Shown: in pieces, positions 37,301 through 50,825 of the stretch
How the letters are laid out: each line of letters starts with the position of its first letter
Numbering within the stretch: position 1 is the stretch's first letter
Assembly (NCBI GenBank): GCA_006384855.1
Contig: VCJN01000547.1
Location: forward strand, 42,360-106,359
Direction: 5' to 3'
From: Tetraselmis striata
Taxonomy: Eukaryota > Chlorophyta > Chlorodendrophyceae > Chlorodendrales > Chlorodendraceae
DNA: 64,000 bases
Position numbers and translations under genes: made by a program
Notes under the pieces: model-generated
Databases searched by the model: none
What the model was told of the DNA's origin: nothing
Seen by the model: only the letters and a program-made list of their open reading frames with translations

Positions 37301-40300
37301 ATAACCGCCACCGGAAGGTATGCGCACCCGCCACCCGCCGGCTGCCACCACATTCCTGGGTTGCATGCTGCCTATAGGAAACTCTGCTTCACGCGGGTGC
37401 CGACGCAGCAATAAGAACACTGCAAATAAGAACCTGTCCTATCTGTCGGAGATCATCTGTCGATGCAACTATCGAAGAACCATAACAGTTAGTCTGATAG
37501 GTTACTCGCAAGCTCAATTCGAGCCTTATCATAAGGCTTCCTATAAGGGCGCCGGCAATGGTAGGTCTGCTACATGGTTTATCTACCACATAGCAATCGT
37601 ACCTCTGGCGGACAGGGTGGTTTCTCATCAGCAGAGCTCCTAGTATTGCCGCGCCGGCATCCCTATCAATAGATGGACGAGTTCCGGCGCTGTCTCTAGC
37701 AGCGCTTCGCAACGCGACATGCCAAGCTCACAAGGCTGGAGGGTGTCACATCAACCCCTTCCTCCAATACAGAAAAACAATGAAAGCGTTTCCCTGACAT
37801 GGAAGGGGTAACCATGCTACCCTACGCAACCCTCACTCCCTCCAAAGTCTAAACCACAGGCACAGGAAGTCCAACTGACGAGGCACGGCAACTGAGCTGA
37901 GTATGACTGTGTCGCCGGGCAGGTGATAGCGTACCGGGCGCTAGCAGACTGGCGGGACAGCCAGGGCCACGGCACGCACGTCACAGGGTCTGCCCTGGGA
38001 CGCGCCAACGAGCGCGGCGGCCTGGCCTCACTGCACGACGGGCTGGCGCCGAGTGCCAAGCTGGTGTTCACGGACCTGGTGGGCGCCGATGGCGAGATTT
38101 CCGGTCAGCTGGCAACCGGCGCCCACGCGGAGACGTACTATCAGTTTGCGTACAGCCGCGGCGCCAGGGTGCACTCCGACTCGTGGGGTGGAACCGAGAA
38201 CGTGTACGATGTGAGTTTGCCCCCACATCCCTGCACTGTGGATGGAGCCCGTGACTGTGAAACATGCCTGCGATTGGCCCAATCTTCACATCTTGACTGC
38301 GTGCCGTTATTTGCGTGTCAATGCGCGTGCGTGCCTTTTTCTGCCGTGCATTGTCTGTGGTTGATCTCTCGATAGGGTGGGCGTAACACCGACTGACAGA
38401 CGGCATTGTCTCGTAGGCCCACGCAGCCAGCGTCGACCTCTTTTCATGGAATCGGCAGGACTGGCTCAGCATCGTCTCCGCGGGGAATCTGGGGGCCGAG
38501 TCCGGCGAGGCCGGCGCCGGCTCCGTCATCGTCAGCCCGGCCACCGCGAAGAACGCCATCACGGTCGGCGCATCGCTTGCGGACGCGGGGGAGCTCAGCC
38601 AGGACGGCCCGCTCTTTTCCATGCGTGTGGAAGGTATGAATACGGCTCGTTGCGCTCCCATTGCGTGCCTTTCCTAGACCCTTGATGGCCTGCGTATCGT
38701 TCTCTTGCAGCAGTGCTCTTTTCTGCATAGAACGCCCCCACCCCCCTTTCAGCGTTATCTCAATGAGATAAAAATGATCGAACACTGACGAGTATGCACA
38801 TTGTGCTCGTGCATCGACGCCGTCAGCTGCTGCAGGTCGTCAAGCTGAGCCGTCAACAGACGCCATGAGCGTGAAGGTAAGCTTGGTGTACCCGCACAAT
38901 CTGTTCCTAAAGGGCAAACCCCCACCGACGCGTTGCCCCTGCAAGGCATGTCCCTTCATTACAAACTCAGCGGAGGCCACCCCGCAGGTGCTGCCTGCAA
39001 GCTTTGGACCCAGCCTGGCGACGCTTGTCGGCCAGCCTTATCGACTGACGCTCGCGAGCGGTTTCGGGGGCTGTGACAACCCTGCCAACTCCGCTGAGCT
39101 GGAGGGCACGGTGGTGCTCACGGAGCGCAGTGAAACTTGCACGCCCACCAAGCAGGCGCGTGTATTCGCTCGCTTGACGCCCTTGCGCTTGTCAGCTCAC
39201 TGCATCTCTTCATAGTAGATGGATACTCAGCTGTGAAACCATAACTACACTGTGCTGGGTTTGCTTATCGCCATGTATTCGTATTGATGTTCACCACTGC
39301 GGAGAAGGAAAAAAGGAAAACCGCAAGTATATTGGCAATCTGTCGTAATGTCTGTACACCACAAAGATAGTGGCAGTACACTACTACAATAATATACATT
39401 CAATAACAAGGCACATTATGAATATATAACAGAATCTCCGATTATATTCTTTACTTCATGCAACCCGCCAACCGAACCAGTCTACATGTTGCAGTATGTA
39501 CTGTACGAGTAGTGCAGCTGATGTGCCCCGCCGCCTGCCTACAGATCCGGCTGCTACAGAGGGCCGGCGCCGCTGCGGTCATAATTGCCAACGACCAGAC
39601 CACCGGATACTTCAGCATAGTCGAAGATGCATCAGGTACGCAACGCTCTGCGGGGGCGCTCTCCGACGAAACCCATCGCGGGTGCTGAGGCACGACCTCG
39701 TTGCTCCCCAGATGACGGCGGCGATGGAGACCTCGACATGCTTGCTGCTGCGCTGCCCCTGCGGCTGAGCGCTGCCCTGCGGGACCGGCTCTCCAAGGGT
39801 CTTGTGCTACAGGTGAAACCCCCGCCATCATGCACGGAGCCGTGTCCCCTTAACCGCTCCATAACTTCAATGCATGAGCCTGACGGACGGTGCTCCGCAG
39901 GTTGAGTTTTTTCGCGCGACTTTCTCAGCCTCGGCAGTCGACAGTGTTGCGGAGTTTTCGTCCACGGGCCCCACGGAGGACGGCCGCTTCAAGCCCGACC
40001 TGGTCGCACCCGGCATCACCGTCTCGGCCAGTAACGTGGACAGCCCGGGGTGGGTCACCCCACTGGGCCACTCGTACCATATACAAACAATGGCAAGAAA
40101 ATGTCAAATTGGAAAGCTCAACCAGAACTGATGTCTCGTCAAAATGCTTGAGCCGCCCGACCCGCTGTCGACCTGAGTCAGTGTAAGAATTGAATGAGCT
40201 GACTGATTGACTGCCACACTTATGCCCCGGAATGAACAGCGCTTGCTCAGCGAAAAGACGCCAAGGGACTTCCATGGCGACGCCGCTGGTGGCCGCCTCG

Positions 40301-42329
40301 GCGCTCCTGGTGCGGCAGTACTTTCAGGAGGGGTTCTACCCCACCGGCCGTCGGCAGTCCGGGGTGGGCTTCGCGCCCTCGGGCGCCCTCGTCAAAGCAG
40401 TGCTTCTCAACGGCGCAGTGGGGATGGAGGGCTTCATGCTCGGAAGCGAGGGGACTTCCGGAACGGAGGGCCTGCCGCTGGCGCCGGTCCCATCCTACCA
40501 GCAGGGATACGGCCGCCTGTCGCTCAACGGATCACTGCCGCTGCAGGTATGGATCGGAAGCCCGACACGCCCGCCGTTTTTTTCAATCTCGGCTATTATG
40601 AATTACCACACGTCGAGACGGCGTCAGCCATTTCGTATGAGTTGACGACTCGGCGGTCGGATTGTTATTCAATTTGGGTTGCTGTCCTTTCTGTACGAGC
40701 AGGTGGACGACAGCGACGCTGGCTGGGCAATACAGGTGGTCGACCGCGCTGCGCTCGCCACCGACGAGCTGCATGCCTTCTGCCTCCATGCTCTGGGCGG
40801 CCCGTTCAAGGCTACGCTTGTGTGGCACGACTACCCTGCCTCGCCCGCCGCGGCAACCGCCCTCGTGAACGATCTAAGCCTGACCGTCCGGGCAGCTGGG
40901 CAGCTGGGGCGAGTCCTGCTGGTGCGCACACGCTCGCCCGACTTTCTCATTTTTTGCTTTGTTTCTGTTTCCCTGACCCCCGGCTCGCTCTCAGTCGCTA
41001 CACTCCCGGGCTGGCCGAGTATTGCCAGCTATAGTCAGTGCAACCAACCGCGCGAATCAGAAAGGTAGTATCCATTTTCGCTTGAGGGTATCTTGCTCGT
41101 GAAGGACGAATTCTCCGCGTCAAACGTTGATTATATTCGCCAGGGTGGGTATTTGCGGCTAATACACAGCTGTGGCGCTTACTAAGAGACCACCAGGTTC
41201 AGACAGCGTCCATGTATGTCACAAACTTAGGAAAGTGCCGCTTTATCTACAACCAAGGCAATCGGAATCGCAAATCAAAACGGAACCGCCACGGCGCGGC
41301 TGGTCCGCAGCGCGTTGCTGACGATTCGTCACGGAAAATCTGAAATAGTTATGGGACAGTATATAATGATTATGCGGCGGGCGGCCTTATATATTTTAAC
41401 ATACGCACACCGCATGAAACACTGCTGTGCGCAGGGGAACGGCCGCCCAGACTCGGTGAACAATGTGGAGCAGGTATCGGTGGCTCACTTGCCGCCCGGT
41501 CCGGTCTCCATTGAGATTCGCGGCGCCAATGTCCCGCTGGGCCCACAACCCTACGCCCTGGTGAGTATTGCCCGCTATTTCAACGCACGCACATGGCGGA
41601 ATGCCCTTCTCCTTGGCCGTCGCTCTCCTGCAGCCCCACCCCTGCCCGCAGCGCCCCTGTTGGGATTCCTAGCAAGTCACATGTGGCCGAATGCGCGACG
41701 ATGTAGATACCGAGCGCTGCTGTGGTGGGCGTTACATCGACAGGTGGTGAGCGGCGCCATCCAAGGCGTGCTGCAAGGCCCGCACAACCCACAGAACAGC
41801 ATTGCCTCCGTGGCGGATGCCGCCGCGCAATCGAGCTGCGCCGTGGTGATCGTGTCGGTTCACATTGGACCGGAGGGCCTGACCAATGACTCCTATCCGT
41901 CGTTCACTTTCTCCGCGGAGGGCGGCAATAATGCAGCAAGCGGGTAGGCGCATCCATTGCTCCATTGCCCCCCCCAACCCCCCTTCGCCCCCCCGCCCCC
42001 CCCCCCCCCCCCCCCCTTTCGTTTACCATTCATTTTTGTGCCTGACACTATACGTGGTGTTGTCATCCTGCAGTTACGAGTGCAAGCTGGTCGCGCTTGA
42101 TGCTAGGACCCGCTCAACTGCGGAACGCTGGCAGCCGTGCACTTCCCCGTGGCGGCTCCGCGACCTTGAAGATGGCCCGTACGAGTTCCATGTCAGGTGA
42201 GTTGCCACCTTCCATTCGCCCCCACTGCTATCTCTGATGCTACACCCTGACACCGCTTCCTACACTGGCCTCCATCACTACTACAAGAATTTCTGCTTAT
42301 TATTATAATTGCGTTCACATAAGCAGCGA

Positions 42330-42360
<31 letters not shown>

Positions 42361-45196
42361 GTGCGCGCGCGCGCAAGTGCGTGCCCTCTGTTGAAGTGCA
42401 TCCAGCAGAACGGCAGACTTTATTGATGTGATTTTCAGGGGTGTTTGCTCTGTTCTGCATCTTTGTTCCTGACGAATATGCTTTTCTTTGCCTGCCATTT
42501 CCCCGTGTCGGTAGAGGCGCCGGGGAGCCCCTCTCGGACATGCGCGCCTTCGCCATCGACACCGCGCCGCCCAGCCACGCGCCTGACCGCCGTGCCGGCG
42601 CTGGTGTCCGATGCCACGGACGATGTGCTGTTTGCCTTCTCCGCTGAGGACGCGGGCTCCGCCGTGCAGGGGTTTGACTGCCGCTACGGCAACGCCATGC
42701 GCCCCGCTCAGCGCACCCGCACCTCAGGCAAGCCCAGCCAACGAATGCACTGTGTGAAAAGCCAATAATTGCTGCGATTATGCGGCATCCGGACATTGCT
42801 CAAGCCAAACTAAAATGCGTTGTAGATCTCCGGTGCTGCTCATTATCCCTCATTCGGAACGACGGATATTATGAAAGTAGTCGGCAGGCGGATTAGTATA
42901 TATGTGGCACCATGATGATATATAAATCACCCATATACACATAACTAGCAATATATACATATAAGGATAACATATGCCTATGTATTTGTGTTTACTAGGC
43001 TGATCAGCAGAAACCATAGTCTTCTAAACAGAGAACGACAGGGAGCGTTAACTGCTTGTAACCGTAATTGCTATCTGATTTCAGACAATTGCTTCATGTG
43101 CCATGGTGATCAGCCCGCCTGAGGATATGATAGTGAATGTGTCAGATACATGTGCGGGTTAGGAGCTTGTTTGGCAGTAAGCACCGTTAAATCGTTGCTA
43201 TGGAACAAAGCGGCCCGCGTCAAGATTATACAATATAAATTGACACTTTAATAAACATACGCTGCCATAAACACACGCTGCCCCCTACAGTCTTGTTTGT
43301 TTACACTGTGAACACCTTGTCGCTGTTTATACTCATATACCAGTCAGCGCTATATCGCCATGCACACCTGATTGCTGTGTGTTACTACTGGCCGGGCGCG
43401 TTGGTGATGCTGCGAGCAGGGGGTCGTGGGCTCGAGGTGGCGGACGCATCTGTGCAGTGGGGGCCGTGGCGTCAGTGCAGCTCCCCGCTATCGCTGGGCG
43501 GCCTCGCTCCGGCTGACTACAAGCTGCAGGTGCGGGCCACTGATGGCTCGGGGAACACGGAGGAAGACCCGGCTGAGTTTGCATGGCGGGTCGAGCCCGA
43601 TGCGAGCAAGGTGCGCAGCTGCTGTCGCCATCTTGCAGCTCACGGTCGTTGCAGCGTGCCTCAGCCAATTTACCGCATCTCCTGATATATAGTATCCCCT
43701 AACACGTCTCGGAGATGCGATTGTTATGTTACCACCAAAAGTGGAAGCTTACTACCTGGTTTAAGACTGTCATTGCAGCATGTGCTAGCTCATTGTCGTA
43801 CTCCCCCTCTTCTCTACCCTCTCCGCCCTCGGTGCCCCCAGCATCCCGATGAGCGCCTGAAGACCCTCTATGTGTGGGCGTGTCCTTGCCTACCTGCAGA
43901 CCTTCACCCTCATCACCGCTGGGCCGCCGAGTGCGGTGTCGCGCACGACTGTGCGGTTTTCGTTCGCCACGGTGGCGCCCTCCGCCTCCGCCCCCCACTC
44001 CAGCGACAGTTCCTCTAAAGACAAGCTCGGCGGCTCGACGACCGTGACCATCGCGACTGTGTGCACCTTGGAGCGCCTGACAGCCCGCTGGGACCTCCTT
44101 GAACGAATCTCGGACTGCCGCAGCCCCGTGTCCTTCTCCGGCCTGGAGGAGGGGCAGTATCGCTTCGCAGTCGCCCCCACGTGGGAAGACGCTGCGGCGG
44201 GGCAGGAGGCGGATGATGGAATCGGGCTGGGGGTGGAAGACTCGCGGGCGGAGCCGGGCGCCGTGATCGACTTCCGTGTGGACCTCACGCCCCCGACAGT
44301 GCGCATCACCGAGGCCCCGCGCTCCTTGGAAAGCGCTTCAATCGTCCTGCTGGCATTCGCATCGGCTGACGAGGTGCGCGTTGATGGCTCGTACTGCGAG
44401 GGGCCATACGACGTCATGACCAGATGTAAAGGGTATGGTTTCGGTTTTACCGATTCGGATTATTACCCAGCTGCCAGCGCATTCGTTGCATTGAAAGTTG
44501 AGATGCCGACTATATTCGGCACCGGTGTGAAATGCCGGTACAGCTATCAACTTGGGAGTAACTAAAACCTGCATATACGTACAGTAAGTTGCAGTATGTG
44601 ACAGTTTCAGACCAAATACTTATATATCAGCCTGTGGCTTGTCCCGGCTCGGTATGATGTCGGTGTTTACTCATGAACGCTGTGTGGACGACTCACGCGC
44701 CGCAGGCCCCAGAAGCAAGCGTCTCGTATGAGTGCCGACTACAGCAGCTCGATGAGGATGGGACGGGCTCGGAACATACGGCCGCCCCTTACGAACCGTG
44801 CACCTCTCCAGCCGCCTTTGTCGACCTATACGACGGGCTTTATGAGGCACGTGTGCGGGCGGTCGACAGCGCCGGCAACAGGGGAAAAGCCGTGACCGCG
44901 CCTTTCCAGGTACCATTCCACCTCTCATAACTCTCATCGAGCCTCTTCCTAAGCCGCTATTCGGAATTTGTGCCTGTTTTTGCGCCTGTACCTCGTGACG
45001 ACCTTGTGGCGATGTCGGGCAGGTGGATCGCACCCCGCCAGCAGTGACGGACTTGCAGATGGAGGCAGGCGGAATGCGGCTTGCAGAGGTGCGCAGGCAG
45101 CCAGACGGGCCACGACTAGTGGCGTCGCCGATATCCCGCGTGACGGTGCGCTACAAAGTGTCGGACGGCGACCGAGGATCTGGCCTGAAAAGGTAA

Positions 45197-45228
<32 letters not shown>

Positions 45229-48200
45229 GCTCCGTCCTTCCACTAGCCCTAACGGCATTTTAGCTTATGGTGTATAAGTCTTATGACATACTGTATTATT
45301 ATTATTACATGGTTAGAACCGGCGCCTGACTTGTTTAAATTAGAATTAATCATACTTACCCTGCATTGATTGGCGACGTTCCATTGATGTAGAAAACGAG
45401 TCATCTTTAGCGGCGCCTCGTCCTGAGTGTTTTCCCGGGAGACTCGCAGTATCTTCTGCTTGATGGCGCCGGCTGGACGAAGCTGCCGACGAGGCTGGAA
45501 ACGCGGAGCCGCCGAGCGTCGACGTAGGAGCCAACAGCGACGGGCTCCCGCCTCTGAAGCAGCTGGCAACTCTGCGACAGTCCGCGAATCTACTTGCTGC
45601 CGGATGGCCAGTACACGTTCGCGGTCCAGGCAATTGACGGAGCCGGCAACGCGCAGCAGTCGGAGGTGCGTCAGCGATAACTGCAAGGGATCGCACACGG
45701 AAGTTCAGAGAACAGTTCCGGTGGTCAGGGGGTCGCTATGCACGTTTGGCTTTAAGAAGGCGCCCTCTCTGGACTATTGATGACATGTCATCGTTTGCTA
45801 TGGAATGCAGGAGGTGCGGGTGGTCATCGACAGGCTGGCACCAGTTGCCAGCACCACCTGGGGACCCGCCAGCAACAGCGAGGCCCCCGTACCTGCCCGA
45901 GTTATGTTCAAGCTGGCCGCGGCGGACTCGGGCGTCGGTCCGAGCGGGGTGGCTGCTCTGGAGTGCCGCCTGCGTCTGCTCGCGGTGCGAGGCGGCCAAG
46001 CTAGCGAAAGCCTGCGGTCAAGATCCGGGCAAGTGGACAGCTTCCGGCTCGTTTCTCAGGAGATGCACGGCGACGAGGTGACCGTCGGCCCTGCTGCTAC
46101 GAATCGTACATTAGCAGGGCTGCTCCGCCCTGTCACAAAATTGATTGAATGATTGTCCTCTATACGTGCAATCACTCGTGTATTGGTACCGGTAGCCCCA
46201 ATTAAACTACTTCGTAAATGCATGCCGCGGCACACATAGTCCCGCATTGGGCATTCGGTTACACATGAAAAAATGTGTACTCGTATGCCTTGATTTTGCG
46301 GGCTTGATTTGGGAGGTTGAGAACACCGCTGACCTGTGCAAAACCCCCGCACGTTACCGTCCGTGCATGCGCGACAGAGAGCATCGTCGCAGGTTCAAGC
46401 CGGCAAGTGGGCGTCCTGCGGCACCCCTGTGCTCTACGAGGGGCTGCGCTCTGGGAGCTACGCCTTTTCCGTGCGCGCCACAGACGAGGCGGGCAACACC
46501 GGCGCGCCCTCCGCGGAGCACCTCTTCACCGTCGACGCCTCTCTGCCTATTCCATATGGAGATGACGACTTTGATTCCTGGGGCTACGAGGTGAGAGTGT
46601 GCCTCCGGGGTTGCGGCGCGTTAACGGCAGTCGTTGTCGATGACTCAACAATGCCCGCAATCTCCCTAGTTGTGGGGTCATAGCGATGTCGTTGTTCGCT
46701 CGAAACTCGAGAATAACACTGAAATTGTGTCACCGACAGGGCGAGATCGCCACGCCCCCAAAACAGGGAGATCCCGGAGAAGAGGAAGACGAATCCGCCC
46801 CTGTCGACGGACTCCCTTCGGCCACGCCATCCGCGCTCCAGGCCATGAGGCCCTGGATGTGGGGGCTACTGGCAGCAGGGCTCGCGGCGGCGCTCGCCTG
46901 CGTCGCCCTAGCCTCCGTCTTTATGTGCTGTCGGCGCGCTCGGCCCGTCGTCGGCAGGGGCGCTTCGGCCGACATCGGGCCTCTCACGCCTGCTCCCAAC
47001 GGACCGGACCTTGCGGTGCTCGACGCTGCTCTGGATGACCTTCTCGGTACCGTTCAAGTCACGCCTTCCCGCAAGCGACCCTACATGTGAGTATACTGCT
47101 CTTATTATTTGCATTATGCACAGTGCTACAATCGCAAGTGCTTGACCCTAACTCCTTCTACAATACAAACGATTTATATATCCCATTTATATGATGTTAA
47201 TCGCACAGCTTTTGTCATTGAATCCGAATGTCGCTTTGTTCTTCCGGCGCAGTCCTCGTCGCCCCGCTTTCGAGCCGATTAGCCCGAGCTGGCGGAAGCA
47301 AGTCTCAGGTAGCCCAAAGGCATACGCGGTGGCGCCTCGCTCCATGTTCCACACCAGCCAGACTGGAGTTAGGCAGAACTTCCAGTCGCAATACGACCCC
47401 CACCGCTCCGCCTTCAGCGCAACGCCTCGGCCCAGCAGCCTAGCGCCGAAATCGCCGCAGCACCAACTCGCCGCGGAAGCAGCGGAGGAGCACTCCCACA
47501 ACCAGCACATCTACGTGACCTGCACGAGTCAGTCCGCACATGACCGCAGCCAGGACAGCGACCTCGACATCGAGGTGCTTGCTGGGACAGAACAGCGGGC
47601 AGGAGAGCAGCATCGGCAACCTATTGGCAGTCCTCGCGTTGGCAGCCAGTCGCCCACTCGCGCCTACCAGGTGCGCCGCTCCCTCCCATATGTGATACTG
47701 TGAGGAGACTGTGTAACCACGGCCACTGTCGTTGACTCCTGTGCTCGGTCGCTGTATTTGATATTATCTACCACTAGACGCGATTCGAAAATTCAGCTGT
47801 TTCTTGCCGAGTATGGAGTGGTCAAGTTGATAGTTTCAGCACATTCCTTCTGAAACCAGTGATTTTTGCTATTCATCAGAAGTATGCTGTCACGACGCGG
47901 CACCAAACGTCGCAATTTCGGCAGCATGACGTCGCCGATGAGCAAGCGATGGACGACCAGCCGCGGGCACGGCGGGTGTCGGATATGGACCCCAGCGCGA
48001 TGTCGAAGGCGATCCTGCAGATGAATGCACCGCGGGTGCGACACGGCCGCAGCGCCTCCAGCGGCGGCGGCCTCCGCCAGCATCACCACCACAGGCCAAC
48101 CATACGGCGCGCGGGGCACTCGAGAGGAAACTCGTCCTCGGCGGGCCTCGACGACTGGACCAAAGGCGTCTTTCTGCGGGTAGACGCAGCCGCGGCCTCG

Positions 48201-48476
48201 GGACATCATGTGGGGCCGACAGGAGGCCTCGGGGTCGTAGAAATGATGCCGACGAGCGGCGCCGATACCGCTGCACAAGATTACCTGCAGCATTCCGGCG
48301 GTACCGCACTCGGCGCGTACGCGACCTCGCTGCAACATTCCGGGTATTCCAACAGCGACACCTCAAACTCGTCGCCAGGCGCGGTGGACTGCTGGCGTGC
48401 TGGCCCCACCGAAGCCGCCGACATTCCCGGCATATCGCCCTCCAAGCCACAGCGAGGAGCCGACACGGGCGAGTGA
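34371..48476 (+). CDS. Type I membrane subtilisin-like serine protease (S8) with PA domain and Ig-like repeats, ~2,087 aa
   Basis: Exons: 34371-34556, 35600-35773, 36190-36561, 36705-36930, 37202-37317, 37923-38210, 38417-38633, 38971-39155, 39545-39635, 39712-39812, 39901-40049, 40240-40546, 40703-40921, 41435-41560, 41744-41943, 42074-42196, 42515-42727, 43420-43610, 43900-44373, 44706-44909, 45023-45192, 45560-45665, 45811-46077, 46393-46590, 46740-47086, 47253-47670, 47880-48476. All junctions are in phase. A signal peptide and prodomain precede the S8 domain: Asp in GMGDSGID (~316), His in GHGTHVTGS (~374), Asn in SAGNLG (~478), Ser in GTSMATP (~713). A PA domain (~527-640; RAGAAAVIIAND) sits between Asn and Ser. 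About six Ig-like repeats (YEC...W..C.SP...L.DG.Y) span ~920-1634. A TM helix at ~1675-1697 is followed by a ~390-aa polar tail. Exon 17 has one extra base (42565-42585). A TGTAA lies 91 nt after the stop. Exons 1 and 22 are least certain. Confidence 0.87.
42331..42374. repeat. (GT)n(GC)n microsatellite in subtilase intron 16
   Basis: GT repeats with one TT interruption, passing into GC repeats. Confidence 0.85.
45198..45226. repeat. C29 homopolymer directly after a 5' splice site
   Basis: It starts five bases after the exon-21/intron boundary of the subtilase (AAAAG|GTAAGCCC...). Confidence 0.9.
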
Positions 48477-50299
48477 CGCCACCCGTAAATAATAGTCATA
48501 GAACTGCGCCCGAGGTGTGCTCATTGTTGCTCGTGTTCTGTCATTTGTTTGTGTCGCCAGTCAGAGTGTAAACGTGTGGCGAGTTAAGATAAAATGAAGA
48601 TATTATTCACACATGCATGAGGGCGTGCGCGCGGTTGATGCGGGCAGACGTTGCAGCCGCGGGAATCGAGGCACCATCGGAATACTTGCGCTCCGGCTGT
48701 TCGTTTCCTATCCAGGTATCGATGTGCAGTATGAGGGACTTCTGTGCACCGCGCGGGCACTTATTATCGTGATATTTCGTCTGCTGATTATCGGATATCA
48801 GTAGTCCATCCGCGCACCTGCTGGGGTTGATTATATTGGACGACATACATCATGTTATTTGTCACGTCATCTGAAGTACCACCCCTGCCCACATGCAATA
48901 AAGCCGATGATACACAGTAGTAGACCGCCATGCTGGCGAAGCACGCTGTCGGCCATTTGGGAAGGATATAGTGACGACTGCTTCGGGCAGCGTCTACGAT
49001 CGTAAAATAGATTGTAAAATAGAACCGTTTTTGGAAATGTGTATTTCCCGGCGCGCCAGCAAGCGCGCGGCGCACGACCACGACGCGATGATGAGCAGCA
49101 CCAGGCGGTTGGCAGGCAGCGCTGAGGCATCACGCAGCTAATCATCCCACCTAGCGGACGGATGCTACTGTCGTTTATCCAGACATACAGCAACGCAGCC
49201 CTGCCCCACTGCTAAAAGGTAGCTGCTGCGCCTGTAAGGCGGCACCACCAGGAGCGGTGGGAGGGGGGGGGGGGGGGGGGGGGCGGATAAGGACTGAGCC
49301 GACGCAGCTCCGTCCATGTTATTGATGCGTGCCACCCGGTAATCCATGAACGAGACTAGAGGACGCAGCAATGCTTATATACGCCGCCATATAGAGTACT
49401 CCAGAACATCATGGAACCATACATAGGTGCCGACGCGATGGTAAGAACTCAACCTGCGAGACCAGGCCATGCCCGATCGAGCTCAAATCTGGGCGAAACG
49501 GTCACAGATTCATCACGCAGTTATTATCATTTCGCCGTCACTCCCTCTGTGGGAGCCAAAATGTGGCCTCTTTCCCACGCGTTGGCACCCGTAGATTGCA
49601 AAGGCATCAGTCGTAATTGCCATCATGGGAGGGTTTGGCGGCTTACCTGAGGGCTCGCGGGACACCTCGTGCAAGTCATCGAAATACAAGAACAAATGTA
49701 CGTCAATGCCGAGCGCAAACCAGGCGTCTGCCCCATCTGCCCTGCGGCAGTACCGATCTGGGAGCACTTGTACACTTAAAAACGGTCACGAAGACTGTGC
49801 ATATCTACAGATAGCCGGGCTGTATGGTCCAGGCAGAGGGAGGGGGGGGGGGGGGGGGGGGGCAGGAAGTCATGCTTATGTATTGTGTGTCCCGATGGCT
49901 TTCCGAGGGATGTACACTACGCGCTTGAATTAGTGGACCCTATGCGGGTTCGCCGGGCCGCGAGACAGCTGGCCTGGTTTGCCCGGGAACAACGTTGTAT
50001 AGGGTATTCCAAGCCCCAAATTTGTGTTCCCTTGCTGCAGGGGGAGCACAAGTAGGTGACTTTGGTATGCCTGCTTGAGACGTTGAATCGCGGCCAAAAA
50101 AGGGACTTGGATCTTGGTCAATGCCGCAGGCCAGCTGTCTCATGGCCGGACTCCATGGACCCCAAATGGGGTCGGCCAGGCCCCGGTTACGTATCCTTCA
50201 AAGGCCATCCTTGAATCTTGTCGCGGGTGGAATGGTAGGCGGGCGGACCGGAGAAGGAAGGCCATCCAGGTTTGGGCTGAACGCCAGAGGGTCGCGGGA
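48477..50299. other. Spacer between convergent subtilase and receptor-like genes
   Basis: This should hold both 3' UTRs. TGTAA at 48567-48571 resembles the chlorophyte poly(A) signal for the plus gene. G tracts lie at about 49263-49283 and 49841-49861. No further gene seen. Confidence 0.5.
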
Positions 50300-50780
50300 T
50301 CAGAGCCTCGTGGGTGGGGCGCCGTCGAGTGGGGCGGTCAGCGTGGGGGCGGGGACGGTGTCCCGTGCCGGTGGGCCCGGCATCATGAGCGCCAGGTTGT
50401 CCATCACCAGGCTGTTGCGCTCCTCCTCCTCCTCCTCCTCCTCGCGGCGCCTGGGCTCCTGGAAGCTCGGGAGCGTCTCGGAGAGCGAGCCCGAGGCAGT
50501 CACGCGGCGGGCGCGAGGAAGGAATTGGGGCGGCTCCGGCATGCGGCTCCGGGAGGTGAAGATCTCGGGGGCGGCGTGGAACAGCAGCGACTGCGTCTCG
50601 TCGATGCCCGCCAGCGTGCAGAGGTCGCGGTGCGAGTGCGCAAACTCCTCCCGCATGTGCCTGCCCCGCGCCCCGGCACCACGAGACGTCAGTCCCGGCA
50701 CATGCTGCGTCGGCGGCTGCAGGAGCCGCTGCGCGCTTGTAGGCCAGAGAGGGCGAACATTGACGGGGCGAGTCTAATCA

Positions 50781-50825
<45 letters not shown>

